Of a DNA stretch of 39,560 nt, positions 23,009-32,941 are shown piece by piece. This DNA comes from Kiritimatiellia bacterium (GTDB taxonomy: Bacteria; Verrucomicrobiota; Kiritimatiellia; CAIVKH01). The position numbers and the translations under genes are program-made. Location of the stretch: NCBI GenBank assembly GCA_025054615.1, contig JANWZO010000021.1, positions 1 to 39,560 on the forward strand, in the 5' to 3' direction. The notes beneath the pieces are model-generated. The model was not told where the DNA came from. It ran no database searches and saw only the letters and a list, made by a program, of their open reading frames with translations. Within the stretch, counting starts at the first letter, position 1, and each line of letters starts with the position of its first letter.

Positions 23009-25096
23009 TCAACCGACTTTCACGAATGGCTCTGCCGCGCGGTACAGCGCGCGAGCGGCCTCTCGCAGCCGTTGATGTTCCGGCCGCTGCAGGTGCGGGT
23101 CCTCATCGATGAGGCGGAACGCCTCTCTGCGGGCTGATTCGAGCAGCGCGACGTCCTGAAGAGGGTCCGCGTTCCGGAACAGCATGGCACCGCTTTGCTC
23201 GCGGCCTAACAAATTTCCCATCCCGCGGATCCGAAAATCTTCTTCGGCGATCCGGAAACCGTCATGCGTTTGCTCCAGCACTTTCAGACGTTTCCAGGCC
23301 TCTTTGGTTTTCGGATCGCCCTGAAGAATGCAGAAGGACTTGTTCTCTCCGCGCCCGATCCGCCCCCGGAGCTGGTGCAACTGGGCCAGACCGAAACGCT
23401 CCGCATGTTCGATCAGCATTACCGTGGCGTTGGGGACATCCACACCCACCTCAATGACGGTGGTCGAGACTACCACGTCGATCTCGCCTCGGCGGAACTT
23501 CTCCATCACGATGTCTCGCTCGGCAGGCGACATTCTTCCGTGAACCAGCCCGAGGCGCAGTCCGGCGAGTGGGCCGGCCCGCAGCTCCTCGAACATTTGC
23601 GTAGCCGCGCGAACCTCGAGTTGTTCCGACTCTTCCACCAAGGGGTAAACCACGTACGCCTGGCGCCCCTTCGCCACCTGTTTGCGAATAAAGTCGTAGG
23701 CCAACGGAAGCTGCTGGGAGCGGATCACCCGTGTTTCAGGCGGCTGGCGGCCCGGAGGCTTCTGCCGAATGATGGTTACATCGAGATCGCCATACCATGT
23801 CATCGCGAGGGTCCGCGGGATAGGGGTCGCCGTCATGACCAGCACGTGAGGCTGCGTGCCTTTTCTGTACAACCGCCCGCGTTGTTCTACTCCGAACTTG
23901 TGCTGTTCGTCGATAATGACCAGCCCGAGTTCCCGGAATTCGACCTGCTCCTGAATCAGGGCATGAGTGCCAGCGACCAGATGGATCCGACCTTCCGCCA
24001 CCTGCTGGCGAACCAAGGCCTTTTCCCGCTCACCGAGGCTTCCAATCAGCAACGCCGACCGGATGCCCAGTGGATGCAAGTATCTTTCAAAGGTTCGCGC
24101 GTGCTGTTGGGCCAGCAATTCCGTGGGCGCCATCATGGCGACCTGCAAGCCGCATTCGATGGCGTCCGCGGCGGCGCAGGCCGCCACGATGGTTTTGCCG
24201 GACCCGACATCGCCCTGCAGTAGGCGGTGCATCGGGTGTGGCCGGGCCATATCGGAGAGGATTTCGGAGAGCGCGCGGCGCTGATCTTCTGTCAGCGTGA
24301 ACGGCAGTGAGGCGAGGAGCTGTTCGCGGAGCCTGCCGGCAGCCTGAATGGGGCGACCTTCAACTTCGCGCTCCAACCGCCTTTTTTTGGCGGCTAACAC
24401 CAGTTGCATGCACAAAAACTCCTCAAACACGAGGCGGGCGCGAGCCCTCGCCGCCTGTTCCAACTCATCTGGAAAGTGCACCTCGCGAAGAGCCCGGCGC
24501 AGCTCCGGCAACTGCCATCGAAGCCTTGTCGACTCCGGTAGGGGGTCTTCCAGTCCGGGCGAATAGATTTCGAGCGCATTCCACACCATTCGGCGGAGCG
24601 CCCGCTGGCCCAGTTGTTCCGTCGAAGGATAGACGGGCACAATACGCCCGATATTGAGCAGGTCGCTTTCCCCGTCGTGAACGCGCTCCAGTTCCGGATG
24701 TTCGAGGAGGAGCGCGCCTCGTGACCTCACGGCGCGACCGTACAAAATCAGACGGACCCCCGGCGCGAGCTGGTCCTTTAGGTAAGGCGCGTTATACCAG
24801 CGACAGCGCGCGACCCCGGTCGCATCGGACACGATCGCGTCGAAGTGCCCCTTCCCGGCGCCGATGGATTTCCAGTCCGCCCGAGATACCTGAACGTGTA
24901 CGGCGGCCCATTCCCCGTGTTGCAGGTCGCGCAAGGGCCGGAATGTGCGGCGATCCTCGTAGCGGCGCGGGAGTGTGAGCAACAGATCGCGGACCGTGTG
25001 AATGTCCAGCCGCGCAAGGAGCGCCGCGCGGTTCGCACCCACGCCTTTGAGATATTGGACGGGCGTACTCCAATCCAAGGACCTAAATTCCTTCAC
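23009..25096 (-). CDS. recG: ATP-dependent DNA helicase RecG
   Basis: A 695-residue branched-DNA helicase that remodels stalled forks and Holliday junctions. The N-terminal wedge domain has TPVQYLKGVGANRAALLARL and the OB-fold region. Helicase motifs: Walker A LLQGDVGSGKTIVA, MMAPTELLAQQHA, DEQHKFGVEQR (DExH-type box), MTATPIPRTLAMT, VSTTVIEVGVDVPNAT and QLRGRIGRGENKSFC. The C-terminal RecG region includes EEDFRIRGMGNLLGREQSG. Length is typical. GTG at 25096 gives the expected N-terminus and has GGAG upstream. An ATG at 25234 would add 46 residues that do not look conserved. Divergent from the membrane protein at 25282. Confidence 0.96.
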   Translation of the reverse strand: MKEFRSLDWSTPVQYLKGVGANRAALLARLDIHTVRDLLLTLPRRYEDRRTFRPLRDLQHGEWAAVHVQVSRADWKSIGAGKGHFDAIVSDATGVARCRWYNAPYLKDQLAPGVRLILYGRAVRSRGALLLEHPELERVHDGESDLLNIGRIVPVYPSTEQLGQRALRRMVWNALEIYSPGLEDPLPESTRLRWQLPELRRALREVHFPDELEQAARARARLVFEEFLCMQLVLAAKKRRLEREVEGRPIQAAGRLREQLLASLPFTLTEDQRRALSEILSDMARPHPMHRLLQGDVGSGKTIVAACAAADAIECGLQVAMMAPTELLAQQHARTFERYLHPLGIRSALLIGSLGEREKALVRQQVAEGRIHLVAGTHALIQEQVEFRELGLVIIDEQHKFGVEQRGRLYRKGTQPHVLVMTATPIPRTLAMTWYGDLDVTIIRQKPPGRQPPETRVIRSQQLPLAYDFIRKQVAKGRQAYVVYPLVEESEQLEVRAATQMFEELRAGPLAGLRLGLVHGRMSPAERDIVMEKFRRGEIDVVVSTTVIEVGVDVPNATVMLIEHAERFGLAQLHQLRGRIGRGENKSFCILQGDPKTKEAWKRLKVLEQTHDGFRIAEEDFRIRGMGNLLGREQSGAMLFRNADPLQDVALLESARREAFRLIDEDPHLQRPEHQRLREAARALYRAAEPFVKVG

Positions 25097-25281
25097 GCTG
25101 GCTGACTCCGGTCCGCGAAACGGCTTCGGGACCGATTTAGCACGATTGTCCCCCACGCTGACAACCTCGCGACTGCCCACCGACCATGCGATTCGGGGGC
25201 GTGATTTCGCGTGTTCCGTTCTCGAGATCCGCATATGCTAGGGCGTTGCGCGCGGCCGCGACTACGGATCTCGCGATCAGC

Positions 25282-25980
25282 ATGAACCCTCTGTATTACA
25301 ATGAGCTCCGGCCGAGCCATCGGAGGTGCAGGGAGCACTACAGGCGGACCCTCGCGATGGGGCTGGTGCCGTTGCTGATCGCGTTATACCTCGCCAGGGC
25401 GTACCATCCCCACATCGGGCCCGGTTTGTTGGCAAATGCGGGACTGGCCCTCTCTGGCATCCTGTTTCTGTGGGGCGTCCGCAACCTGCAATTCGAGGCG
25501 CCGGCCACCCGGTGGGGCCGCTGGATCGCCGCCCGATTAAATGACCTGTTTCCCCCCGTGGTCATCGTCCTGCAGGGCTGGTTTGTGATTCTTGCTGTCG
25601 GCCTACTCTGGTTCGCAATCCTCGGCCTCGGACTGCCGGCGACGGCGCTAGACACGGGCCTGCTGTTCCTATTCATCGTGTTTTCAACTCTCTTGCGGTT
25701 ACTGGCCGGAACGCAACCCCAACACCCTAGCGCAAGGCGCCTGCTCTTCCAGAAAGGGCTCGCCTGTTTGAACCGCATCGCGGCCGCGGTGTTCTTCGCC
25801 CGTCTGTTTACGCTGGTCACTGCGCCGCCGGAGGCCGGCTCCGGCTCCAACGTGCTCGCCATTCTTATATGGATTTTGGCGATCTTGGTCATTCTCGCGG
25901 CGATAGTCTTGTTCGCCGACTTTCTGGTCCGAAAAATGCCGAGGCATTTCTCGGCGCCGCCTGAGGATTCACTCGACTGA
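25282..25980 (+). CDS. Polytopic membrane protein of unknown function
   Basis: A 232-residue protein starting MNPLYYNELRPSHRRCREHY. After a short basic, charged N-terminus there are about six hydrophobic segments: LVPLLIALYLARAY, LLANAGLALSGILFLWGV, VVIVLQGWFVILAVGLLWFA, TGLLFLFIVFSTLLRLLAG, the AAAVFFARLFTLVTA stretch and VLAILIWILAILVILAAIVL. The C-terminus is short and charged. I do not recognise a family. The start was chosen at 25282 because the upstream frame overlaps the recG leader. It is divergent from recG and followed by 220 bp without a gene. Confidence 0.7.
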   Translation: MNPLYYNELRPSHRRCREHYRRTLAMGLVPLLIALYLARAYHPHIGPGLLANAGLALSGILFLWGVRNLQFEAPATRWGRWIAARLNDLFPPVVIVLQGWFVILAVGLLWFAILGLGLPATALDTGLLFLFIVFSTLLRLLAGTQPQHPSARRLLFQKGLACLNRIAAAVFFARLFTLVTAPPEAGSGSNVLAILIWILAILVILAAIVLFADFLVRKMPRHFSAPPEDSLD

Positions 25981-26200
25981 TTCCGGCCCTGCCAGGCCGC
26001 GCCGGTTGGCTCCTGCCATCTGAGAACGCCTGGATTGCGTAGAAATCCCGCGGCTTCTCACTCGCCCAGATCCGCGATCAAATCTAGCGCGGTTCAAATT
26101 CCCTTCACTATTCGCCGGTCGGGAATGCAATCAACCCGGCTGCCTGTGGTCGGAATGGCGCCGATCCAAGAATGGCATGCCGTCCGGCGGCGGCTGCGGC
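25981..26200. other. Intergenic stretch without recognisable genes
   Basis: The 220 bp between the membrane-protein stop and the end of the GH2 gene hold only short, uninformative frames. The transcripts are convergent here. I see no hairpin followed by a T run on either strand. A small RNA cannot be excluded from sequence alone. Confidence 0.5.
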
Positions 26201-29200
26201 TTACCAGCGGTAATAACGATACGGCTCGTCGCCGTCCTCGAAATCATCGCGGTAATCGGTCGCGTACAGAGGCGGGGCCTGATCCTGCGCAATCATCGCG
26301 CGGATGAACATCTCTTCCTCCCGCCCGTGAATGCCGCCCTCACGGTCAGGCGCGAACTGGCGCACGGCCAGCACATTCGGTCCCGCCTTGACGTACTCGC
26401 CGGCGATTCGATAGCTGCGCGGATAATTCCATGCGTCTTTCTGGGAGGCGTCGGTGGAGCCGATCGGCCGGCCGTTCCAGAATGTCGTGTCATAACTTTT
26501 GATGCGGCCCGGATTCACGACGAGTACCTTGCCTTCCCATTCCGGCGGGATTTCCACGACGCGCCGCCAGACCACCTCACCGCTTTGCTCCGTGAGGGGC
26601 GGATACCACCCGGGCAGATTGAAGGTGTCCCAGCCGGAATCATCGTAGTCCGGCCGGACCATCGCCTGCGCCTCGGGGGAAATTCCAGGGTCGGGATGGG
26701 CTTGATCCCAATGCACTGCCGGAAGCGGTTTGGTGATTTTCACTTTCCACGGTCCCGCAAGAGAGATTCGAGTGGGCAGCGGACGGAAAATGCGTTCATC
26801 CGCCCTGAACATGGCGCCCAGATTGGCGAGAATTTGCGCGGTCGCGCGCAGTTGGCGCCAACGCGTAAGGCGGAAATACTGATTTTTCTCCGCATTCAGC
26901 GCGGCAGGGTCGAGCTGGGAATAAACGGCGACCCCTCGACCGACGCGTTTCACCGAAAGCAACGACGACCAATCGTTTCCGCCTTCCGCTAAGACGGGGT
27001 GGTTTCGATGGGTGCGGAAGTGAAGGTCGGAAATGCCAATTCCGGCCAACGCGGTTTCGGCAGGGGGCGGCGGCTCATCGGCCCCATGAAACCGCTCTCG
27101 AACGGTGATTTTGGCGCCGAAATGATCCTCGGCGGCTGCGGCCGCCGGCAGGATTAGCGCGCGGCCCCCGCGCTCGAGAAAAGCGTTCAGGGACGTCTCG
27201 TCCACGGGCGCTCCGGGTCCGATCACGACAACGCCGGCCTGATCGGGAAGCGCGGTTGCCGGCGTATACAGGACCCCCAGTTCATCGAGGAGCGCCTTGC
27301 CGCTGGGCCCGCCGAGATAGCTCACTGGCCCCACTCTCGGCGATGCGGGCGCAGTGGCGACCCGATCCAGGATGCGCCGCGAAAGCAGTTCAGCGACCGG
27401 ATCGGCCGGCGCCTGGTCCTCGAGGTCAAGTGCGCAGAACGTCAGCCGCCCTCTCCCGTAATCCAGCTCCATCAGCGGCGTGTAGGCCATGTCAAACTCG
27501 CATTCCATCAGGGGGCGCCAGCCGCTGAAGTGTGGTTTTTCGACCGGCGCGCTGGCGACGGAATGCCGATTGCCCCAGCGCCAGACGGAATAGGGGGTCA
27601 TGTCCTTCGGGTAAACCGGATACGGATCGAGCAATGTGCCAGACCCCCGCCAATCGCGCAGATCGTCGGTCGTCAACCCCTCGAACAAGGGGTGGCCGGG
27701 CTGCACGGGAAACACGCGGCGGGTTACGTGTCTCGACACACGAAAACCGACATTGCGGCGGAGCCAATCGGGGTGTTGGGACATCATCAGGGCGCGCCCG
27801 CCGTTGCGAACGAATGCTGCAAAGTCGCCAGGCGGCCGCGCGCCCGGCGCCGTAAAGGCTTCCCGACCGATCACGAGTGGAAGCGGGGACGATCTGGTTC
27901 CATCCCAGTCGACCGCCTTGATCCCCATCGATTCCAGCCAGTTTTTCGTTTTGCCGACGGGATCCCACACCAGCACTTCTTTCGTCTTCGGCGCAGGCGG
28001 CGCAGCGTGGATGCGAATGGCGAATTCGTCCCGATGTTCGATCCCACCGATTTTGGCTTTGAGAACGAGTCTCGCGTCCAGAGCGCTGCTGCCGCGAAGG
28101 GCCGGCACCCGGAATCGGATCGGTTCGCGGAGCGTCTGCGCCGATGCGATCACTCCGGTTGCCGATTTTTCCTCGACCACGCGGTCGCCGATCACGAGGG
28201 ACCATGTGGCCTCCCACGGCTGCTCCTCACGCGTGTCGTTGATGAAAACGGCTTGTTTGAAGATGGTCTCGCCCGGCCGGTATAGGTGAGTCTGATCGTA
28301 GAGTGGACTGCCGGAAATCCACGCAAGGGTAGGTCCGTTGTTTTCCTTCAACGCCTGGGCCATGCCCAGGGGTTCCCAGCCGGCGTCGGGCCTCAAATAG
28401 CCCGCTCGGCGGGCATTGATGGATTCTGCCCATGCACCGCGACGGCCCGGGGTCGGGGATAGCGGAAGATTCTCCGGCGGTCGACCCGCAAACCCCTGCG
28501 CATCGAGCGCCCAGGGGATCATGCCGCCGGTAACGCCGGCCGCGCGCCAGTGGCGCCACGTTTCTCGGACGAACAGCCGCTGCAACTCATGAAAAACTGG
28601 ATTGTGCTCAATTGCGGGGTCCAGGTGGGTGTTTTCCCATTTCATGTTTCCGATGAATTTGCTGGCGATCATGCTGCGATAAATCTCGGTTTCCTTTCGG
28701 TACGCATCGGGACCGAGATAAATCGCGCAGAATTCCGTCAGCCACGGTTCGCTCTGCTGGGCCAGACTAAATGGCTTGCGGCCCCGCATCATGGTGGTGT
28801 GCAATGGCGTGCCGAATTCGATCCCAATGTAGGGCATGACCCCGAATTTGACGAAATCGCTCAACCACTCGATGCGCTCCTGGAGTGGTGCCATCAGCAG
28901 ATAGTGGTTGATCGTATAAATGTCGCCCATGAAGTTTCCGGCGTGAGTAAAGACCGGACGGGTCGGGTCGGCGGCCCGGATCATCGCCAACCCCTCTTCG
29001 CCGGGCGGATGTATGTTTTTGCGCGGGAAACCCGTACGCTGGCCGATCATCCGAGGGTCTTGGTCGGCGTGCTGGTTGAAGAAGTTGCCAGTGGTGCCCC
29101 AGATCAAAATCGAGGGATAATTTCGGAAGCGGCGCAATTCCGCCTCCATCGTGCGGCGATAGCGCTCTTTGACGCCGGGCTGATCCCAGATGATTTCGCT

Positions 29201-30442
29201 TTTTTCGCCGAGGATAAATCGCTGCATGCCAATAACCGGCCCCATCAGCGGCATGCCGATTTCATCCGCGCGCTCCGCGATCAGTTCGCGGTGACCGAAC
29301 GGACTGCCCCGCCTGTTGTGGTCGTTTGGCCAGAGTTGCAGAATGTTGAATCCGAAATCGAGAGCGCCGCGCAGAACGCCGTCGATCTCTTCCACCACAA
29401 AGCTCTCGTTCATCAACTGAGGCCGAAGCCGGATCTCTCGTCCGTTGAGGTAAAACGAGCGGCCCTCGATCCAAAACTCTCGAAACCCAAATCGCTGGCG
29501 GTATTCATCGCGGATGCCAGGCCCTTCGACGGCGAGCAAGAGATCGTAGAGTTCCGGGCGTCCGACGTCCCATAAACGCGGATCGGGCCATTCCCACTCA
29601 GCGCGAATCTTTTGAACGGCGGCGGCCGCCACCATTTGCGTCGCAGTGAACACGCGTTCCTCCCGGCCGTCCGGCGCCAGCATGCGGGCGGTGAGCGCGA
29701 CAGGTCCGGCCTGGCGAACGCCGGTCAGCTCGATATCGAGCGCGATGGTTTTCTTCCGGGTTGACGTCTTCACAAAGACGTCACTGACGGCGGCGCCGCG
29801 CGGTTCGCTAACCAGAAAGACCTCGCCAATGAGGCCCGCGGACTCGACGCGCGCGCGGCGTCGCGTCTCCAGATCGGTAGCATAACCCATCCAGTCGATC
29901 TCGGTGCCCTCGTCAGGCTCCGCGATCACGAGAACCCTGACCCGGGAAGTCGCGCCGGGCGCCGCGAGCTCCGTAATGTCGACACGGCCGTAGGGCCACG
30001 CCACCTCACCTGCGGGGCGTCCGTTCACCCAGACCCGGGCATCCGTGCTGACACGGCGAAAATCGAGCAACACCCGCCGGCCCTGCCACGCTTCCGGCAC
30101 CACGATGGCTCGCTCATACCAGCCGCGCCGCAGGTCTTTGGCACGATCCCCTCCGCCAAACACCTTCCAAATTTCTCCAGTGCCGCGCTGCCGAATCCGC
30201 GGGGGGCGCCCGCCCGAATGGCCTTCCGACAGCCACATGCCCGGCACCGGCATGAGTCCCCAGTCATCGGTGGGCTGTTTTTCCGCATCGCCAATGGCCG
30301 GCTGGAATTTCCATAAGCCGTTCAACACAATCCGACCGCGCGTTGCGCTCAGCGGCTCGGTCGGACCTTGATCCGTGGGAACGGGCTGGGCGGTGGCCAG
30401 CAGAGGGAAGACAACTGCGAGCAAAACAGATTGATACTTCAT
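26201..30442 (-). CDS. Very large secreted GH2-like glycoside hydrolase with extra C-terminal domains
   Basis: A 1413-residue secreted protein with signal peptide MKYQSVLLAVVFPLLATAQP. Residues about 35-215 form a GH2 sugar-binding jelly roll (LNGLWKFQPAI, WYERAIVVPEAWQGR, DARVWVNGRPAG). An Ig-like domain (about 220-320) and a TIM-barrel region (about 330-640, FYLNGREIRLR, LIAERADEIGMPLMGP, FRNYPSILIWGT) follow. At the usual acid/base position the expected Asn-Glu reads GNFFN (452-456). Glu542 in IGIEFG may be the nucleophile. Residues about 830-1190 resemble a glutamine-amidotransferase/trimerisation-type fold. A second GH2-like jelly roll (about 1225-1380, WEGKVLVVNPGRIKSYDTTF) ends the protein. 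It is divergent from a transporter operon for probable polysaccharide use. Confidence 0.85.
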   Translation of the reverse strand: MKYQSVLLAVVFPLLATAQPVPTDQGPTEPLSATRGRIVLNGLWKFQPAIGDAEKQPTDDWGLMPVPGMWLSEGHSGGRPPRIRQRGTGEIWKVFGGGDRAKDLRRGWYERAIVVPEAWQGRRVLLDFRRVSTDARVWVNGRPAGEVAWPYGRVDITELAAPGATSRVRVLVIAEPDEGTEIDWMGYATDLETRRRARVESAGLIGEVFLVSEPRGAAVSDVFVKTSTRKKTIALDIELTGVRQAGPVALTARMLAPDGREERVFTATQMVAAAAVQKIRAEWEWPDPRLWDVGRPELYDLLLAVEGPGIRDEYRQRFGFREFWIEGRSFYLNGREIRLRPQLMNESFVVEEIDGVLRGALDFGFNILQLWPNDHNRRGSPFGHRELIAERADEIGMPLMGPVIGMQRFILGEKSEIIWDQPGVKERYRRTMEAELRRFRNYPSILIWGTTGNFFNQHADQDPRMIGQRTGFPRKNIHPPGEEGLAMIRAADPTRPVFTHAGNFMGDIYTINHYLLMAPLQERIEWLSDFVKFGVMPYIGIEFGTPLHTTMMRGRKPFSLAQQSEPWLTEFCAIYLGPDAYRKETEIYRSMIASKFIGNMKWENTHLDPAIEHNPVFHELQRLFVRETWRHWRAAGVTGGMIPWALDAQGFAGRPPENLPLSPTPGRRGAWAESINARRAGYLRPDAGWEPLGMAQALKENNGPTLAWISGSPLYDQTHLYRPGETIFKQAVFINDTREEQPWEATWSLVIGDRVVEEKSATGVIASAQTLREPIRFRVPALRGSSALDARLVLKAKIGGIEHRDEFAIRIHAAPPAPKTKEVLVWDPVGKTKNWLESMGIKAVDWDGTRSSPLPLVIGREAFTAPGARPPGDFAAFVRNGGRALMMSQHPDWLRRNVGFRVSRHVTRRVFPVQPGHPLFEGLTTDDLRDWRGSGTLLDPYPVYPKDMTPYSVWRWGNRHSVASAPVEKPHFSGWRPLMECEFDMAYTPLMELDYGRGRLTFCALDLEDQAPADPVAELLSRRILDRVATAPASPRVGPVSYLGGPSGKALLDELGVLYTPATALPDQAGVVVIGPGAPVDETSLNAFLERGGRALILPAAAAAEDHFGAKITVRERFHGADEPPPPAETALAGIGISDLHFRTHRNHPVLAEGGNDWSSLLSVKRVGRGVAVYSQLDPAALNAEKNQYFRLTRWRQLRATAQILANLGAMFRADERIFRPLPTRISLAGPWKVKITKPLPAVHWDQAHPDPGISPEAQAMVRPDYDDSGWDTFNLPGWYPPLTEQSGEVVWRRVVEIPPEWEGKVLVVNPGRIKSYDTTFWNGRPIGSTDASQKDAWNYPRSYRIAGEYVKAGPNVLAVRQFAPDREGGIHGREEEMFIRAMIAQDQAPPLYATDYRDDFEDGDEPYRYYRW

Positions 30443-30581
30443 GAAATGATTCTAGGGATAACGACCGAGCGAGGTCGAGAGCGTTTGTTGAGTTCAGGAC
30501 CCACCAAAGGGCGGAGCCGACCTAGTCCGTTAGCTTACCAGTATAACCCGAATTGAATCGTAAGTCGGACTCGGCGTCCGT

Positions 30582-31943
30582 ATGATGATCAATATGTTGT
30601 TGATCGAATCCCAACACAAACAGATTCCATGGCGATGGATTCTTCTGCTGGTTGCGCTGCAGCAGACGCGGATTTTTGTGATCTTCGCCGCCGGCAGCAT
30701 GACCTTCACGATGCGGAAGTTCATCGAATCGCCGCTAATCATCAATTCCGTGTCGAGCCTCGACGTGCTGTTTAACATGCTCGTCGCCGCGCCCTGCCTC
30801 TATTACAGCGACCGGATCTGGACGCGCTTCGGGCGACGGCTCCCCTTTATTCTCGCATCGTTTGTGGTCCTTGCGGTCGTCTTGTTTCTTTTGCCCCTGG
30901 CCGGAAGCGCCGTACCGATGGGTCTTCTCGTGGTCCTCTATCTAATTTTCTGGGACGTCGGATCAACCTTCGACACGTTATTAATGGAGATCATCCCTCC
31001 TCAGCAGCGCGGACGCGCGGCAGCGATCGGCCAGTGGTTTTTCAACGCGGCCATCATGATCAACGCGATTGTGATCACTGGACGCTTTGATGATGTTTTT
31101 CACGGGGCGGGATTCACGTTCCGAGGAGAGCAACTGATCTATTGGTGGGGCGCCACATGCATCCTCTTCTGCGCGATTTTTCTCGGCCTTTTCGTAAGGG
31201 AACGAAAGCCACTGACGCCTCCGCCGCCCGACTATGGTGGCGGTTTTACAGGCGCCATGCGCTCATTATTCGGCGAAAAGACCTTGTGGCCCGTTTACTT
31301 GCTCGTCTTTTCGATCATCCTCATGCAGACCGGCCTTGGCGCGATTGATCCGTTGCTAATGACGGAGCAATGGGGCTATTCGAAACAGGACATGGGGACC
31401 AATATATTCGTCGGCGGAATCATCAATCTGGCCATCATCATCCCGTTGGTCGGCATCATCTCGGACAAAATGAGCCGGCTCACGATGTTTTCGATCGGCG
31501 TCATCGGCCAGTTGCTGTTTCAAATTGCGTATTACGTATTTGTGCAGTTCATCCTGCCTGACCAGCGGCCCTCGATTGCGCAAATCATCTTTTTTGGGCA
31601 ATGCATGTCGGCGATCAGCCAACTTTCTCAAATCGCCATGATGCCGCTCATCTACGAATTCATTCCAAGGGACAAGATGGGGACCGCGCAGGCAGGGCTG
31701 AACTTTGTGCGAAGCATCACGCGCCTGCTGACCTTGAACGGGATCGGGCTTTGGGTAACCTGGTATTCGAAGCTGTTTATGCCGCCGGGCACCTATAATT
31801 ACTTCAGCGGCTACTTGTTCATGATCTTGATGGGGCTGATCGGCTGCTCGATCCTTCTGTACTTTGCGCGCCAGGTGAAGGCGGGCAAAATTCAGCGGCT
31901 CGGCATCACCCAGTTCAAGCCGGTTGAGGAGGCGAAAGGATGA
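30582..31943 (+). CDS. MFS transporter (GPH-like)
   Basis: A 453-residue integral membrane protein with about 12 hydrophobic segments and the loop motif YYSDRIWTRFGRRLPFILAS between TM2 and TM3, as in the glycoside/pentoside/hexuronide and SLC45-like branch. A second half-motif is GIISDKMSRLTMFSIGV. It is presumably a sugar importer for products of the neighbouring hydrolases (inference from context). Starts at 30582, 30585 and 30594 are all possible. It shares a 139-bp divergent spacer with the GH2 gene and overlaps the next gene by ATGA. Confidence 0.87.
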   Translation: MMINMLLIESQHKQIPWRWILLLVALQQTRIFVIFAAGSMTFTMRKFIESPLIINSVSSLDVLFNMLVAAPCLYYSDRIWTRFGRRLPFILASFVVLAVVLFLLPLAGSAVPMGLLVVLYLIFWDVGSTFDTLLMEIIPPQQRGRAAAIGQWFFNAAIMINAIVITGRFDDVFHGAGFTFRGEQLIYWWGATCILFCAIFLGLFVRERKPLTPPPPDYGGGFTGAMRSLFGEKTLWPVYLLVFSIILMQTGLGAIDPLLMTEQWGYSKQDMGTNIFVGGIINLAIIIPLVGIISDKMSRLTMFSIGVIGQLLFQIAYYVFVQFILPDQRPSIAQIIFFGQCMSAISQLSQIAMMPLIYEFIPRDKMGTAQAGLNFVRSITRLLTLNGIGLWVTWYSKLFMPPGTYNYFSGYLFMILMGLIGCSILLYFARQVKAGKIQRLGITQFKPVEEAKG

Positions 31944-32923
31944 ACCTGCTTCGCCTCGCCGCGCTGCCCTTGATCGGCGTCCTATTGATTGCGCTGTCGA
32001 TCCGGCTGCACCGCGAACAACTTCGCTTGCGTTTAGAAGGCGTCAAAACCGCGGGCTTGATCGACGGCATGGCGATTCATCGGGGCGGCGGGTATGACGT
32101 GGTGAGCCGCTTCGATGTCGATTTAAGCCTGCGGCTCGCCGACGGGACGGTCCAACAGGCGAGGTTTCGAAACGGGGAGCCGATGGATCCGCTCCCCGAC
32201 AACGAGAAGGAGGCTCAACGTCTGCGGCAGGCGGCGCTCGACGACGTCGAACGGCTCCGATGGCTGCTCCGCCGCGAGTCCCGGCGGCCGGATGATCCGC
32301 GACGCGTTGTTGCACTCACGAAAACGGAAACTGTCACCGGCTACTTCGGACTCAAAACTCTCCCCCCACGTTTCATCGTACGTGACGGCATCGTTCATCC
32401 TGATCCGGCTGGCGAGGCGCAAATTTCCGAAGTCATCACCCGCGTTGAGATGGTTGGCGATCCCCAGCGCGTCCGCGAGAACAAGGGCGACTGGTTGGTT
32501 TCCTTCTCACAAATTCGAGGCGGGGAGCCGTACACGCCAGCCAAACGGAATTTTTTGCTGCATTGTGAACCCTATTCGACCGTGTTTCGGCCGGTCTTTC
32601 AGTACACAGTGAACGGAATCGAGTATGCCGCTATTTCCCACATTGGCCGCCATGGCGGACCCACGCTCGCCCTGCGGTTGTTTCACCGTTGTTGGGTGTA
32701 TTACGACCCGAACGCCCCGGAAAACGCCCTGTTGATGGCGGACCCCGGCCCGGTGGACGGAAAGCCGTTAGACTGGTTCAGCCGATTTTGCGAAGGGCTC
32801 TTTGCGCAGTGGGGAACCGCCTCCCTCATCATTTTCGCCGGATCGATCTTCATCGCATGCGGGCTGATTCTCATTTCGCTCGGGGTCTCCCCAAGCCGGT
32901 CGCTGATCCACCAGTCTTCCTAA
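31940..32923 (+). CDS. DUF3592-like membrane-anchored protein
   Basis: A 327-residue protein with an N-terminal membrane segment (LRLAALPLIGVLLIALSIRL) and a second near the C-terminus (ASLIIFAGSIFIACGLILIS). The extracytoplasmic part has two related halves, and the second contains VFQYTVNGIEYAA and CWVYYDPNAPENALLMAD, the signature of DUF3592. Its function is not known. Overlap with the transporter stop and an 18-bp gap to the esterase gene place it in the carbohydrate operon. It may be an envelope partner of the transporter, but nothing in the sequence shows this. Confidence 0.75.
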   Translation: MNLLRLAALPLIGVLLIALSIRLHREQLRLRLEGVKTAGLIDGMAIHRGGGYDVVSRFDVDLSLRLADGTVQQARFRNGEPMDPLPDNEKEAQRLRQAALDDVERLRWLLRRESRRPDDPRRVVALTKTETVTGYFGLKTLPPRFIVRDGIVHPDPAGEAQISEVITRVEMVGDPQRVRENKGDWLVSFSQIRGGEPYTPAKRNFLLHCEPYSTVFRPVFQYTVNGIEYAAISHIGRHGGPTLALRLFHRCWVYYDPNAPENALLMADPGPVDGKPLDWFSRFCEGLFAQWGTASLIIFAGSIFIACGLILISLGVSPSRSLIHQSS

Positions 32924-32941
32924 CGTCCGAGCGAGAAAAAC

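Noticed and set aside
23264-24223. Plus-strand frame of 319 codons within recG
   Set aside because: Antisense shadow of helicase motifs on the minus strand.
28550-29575. Plus-strand frame of 341 codons inside the GH2 gene
   Set aside because: Antisense shadow. It has no recognisable domain or ribosome binding site.
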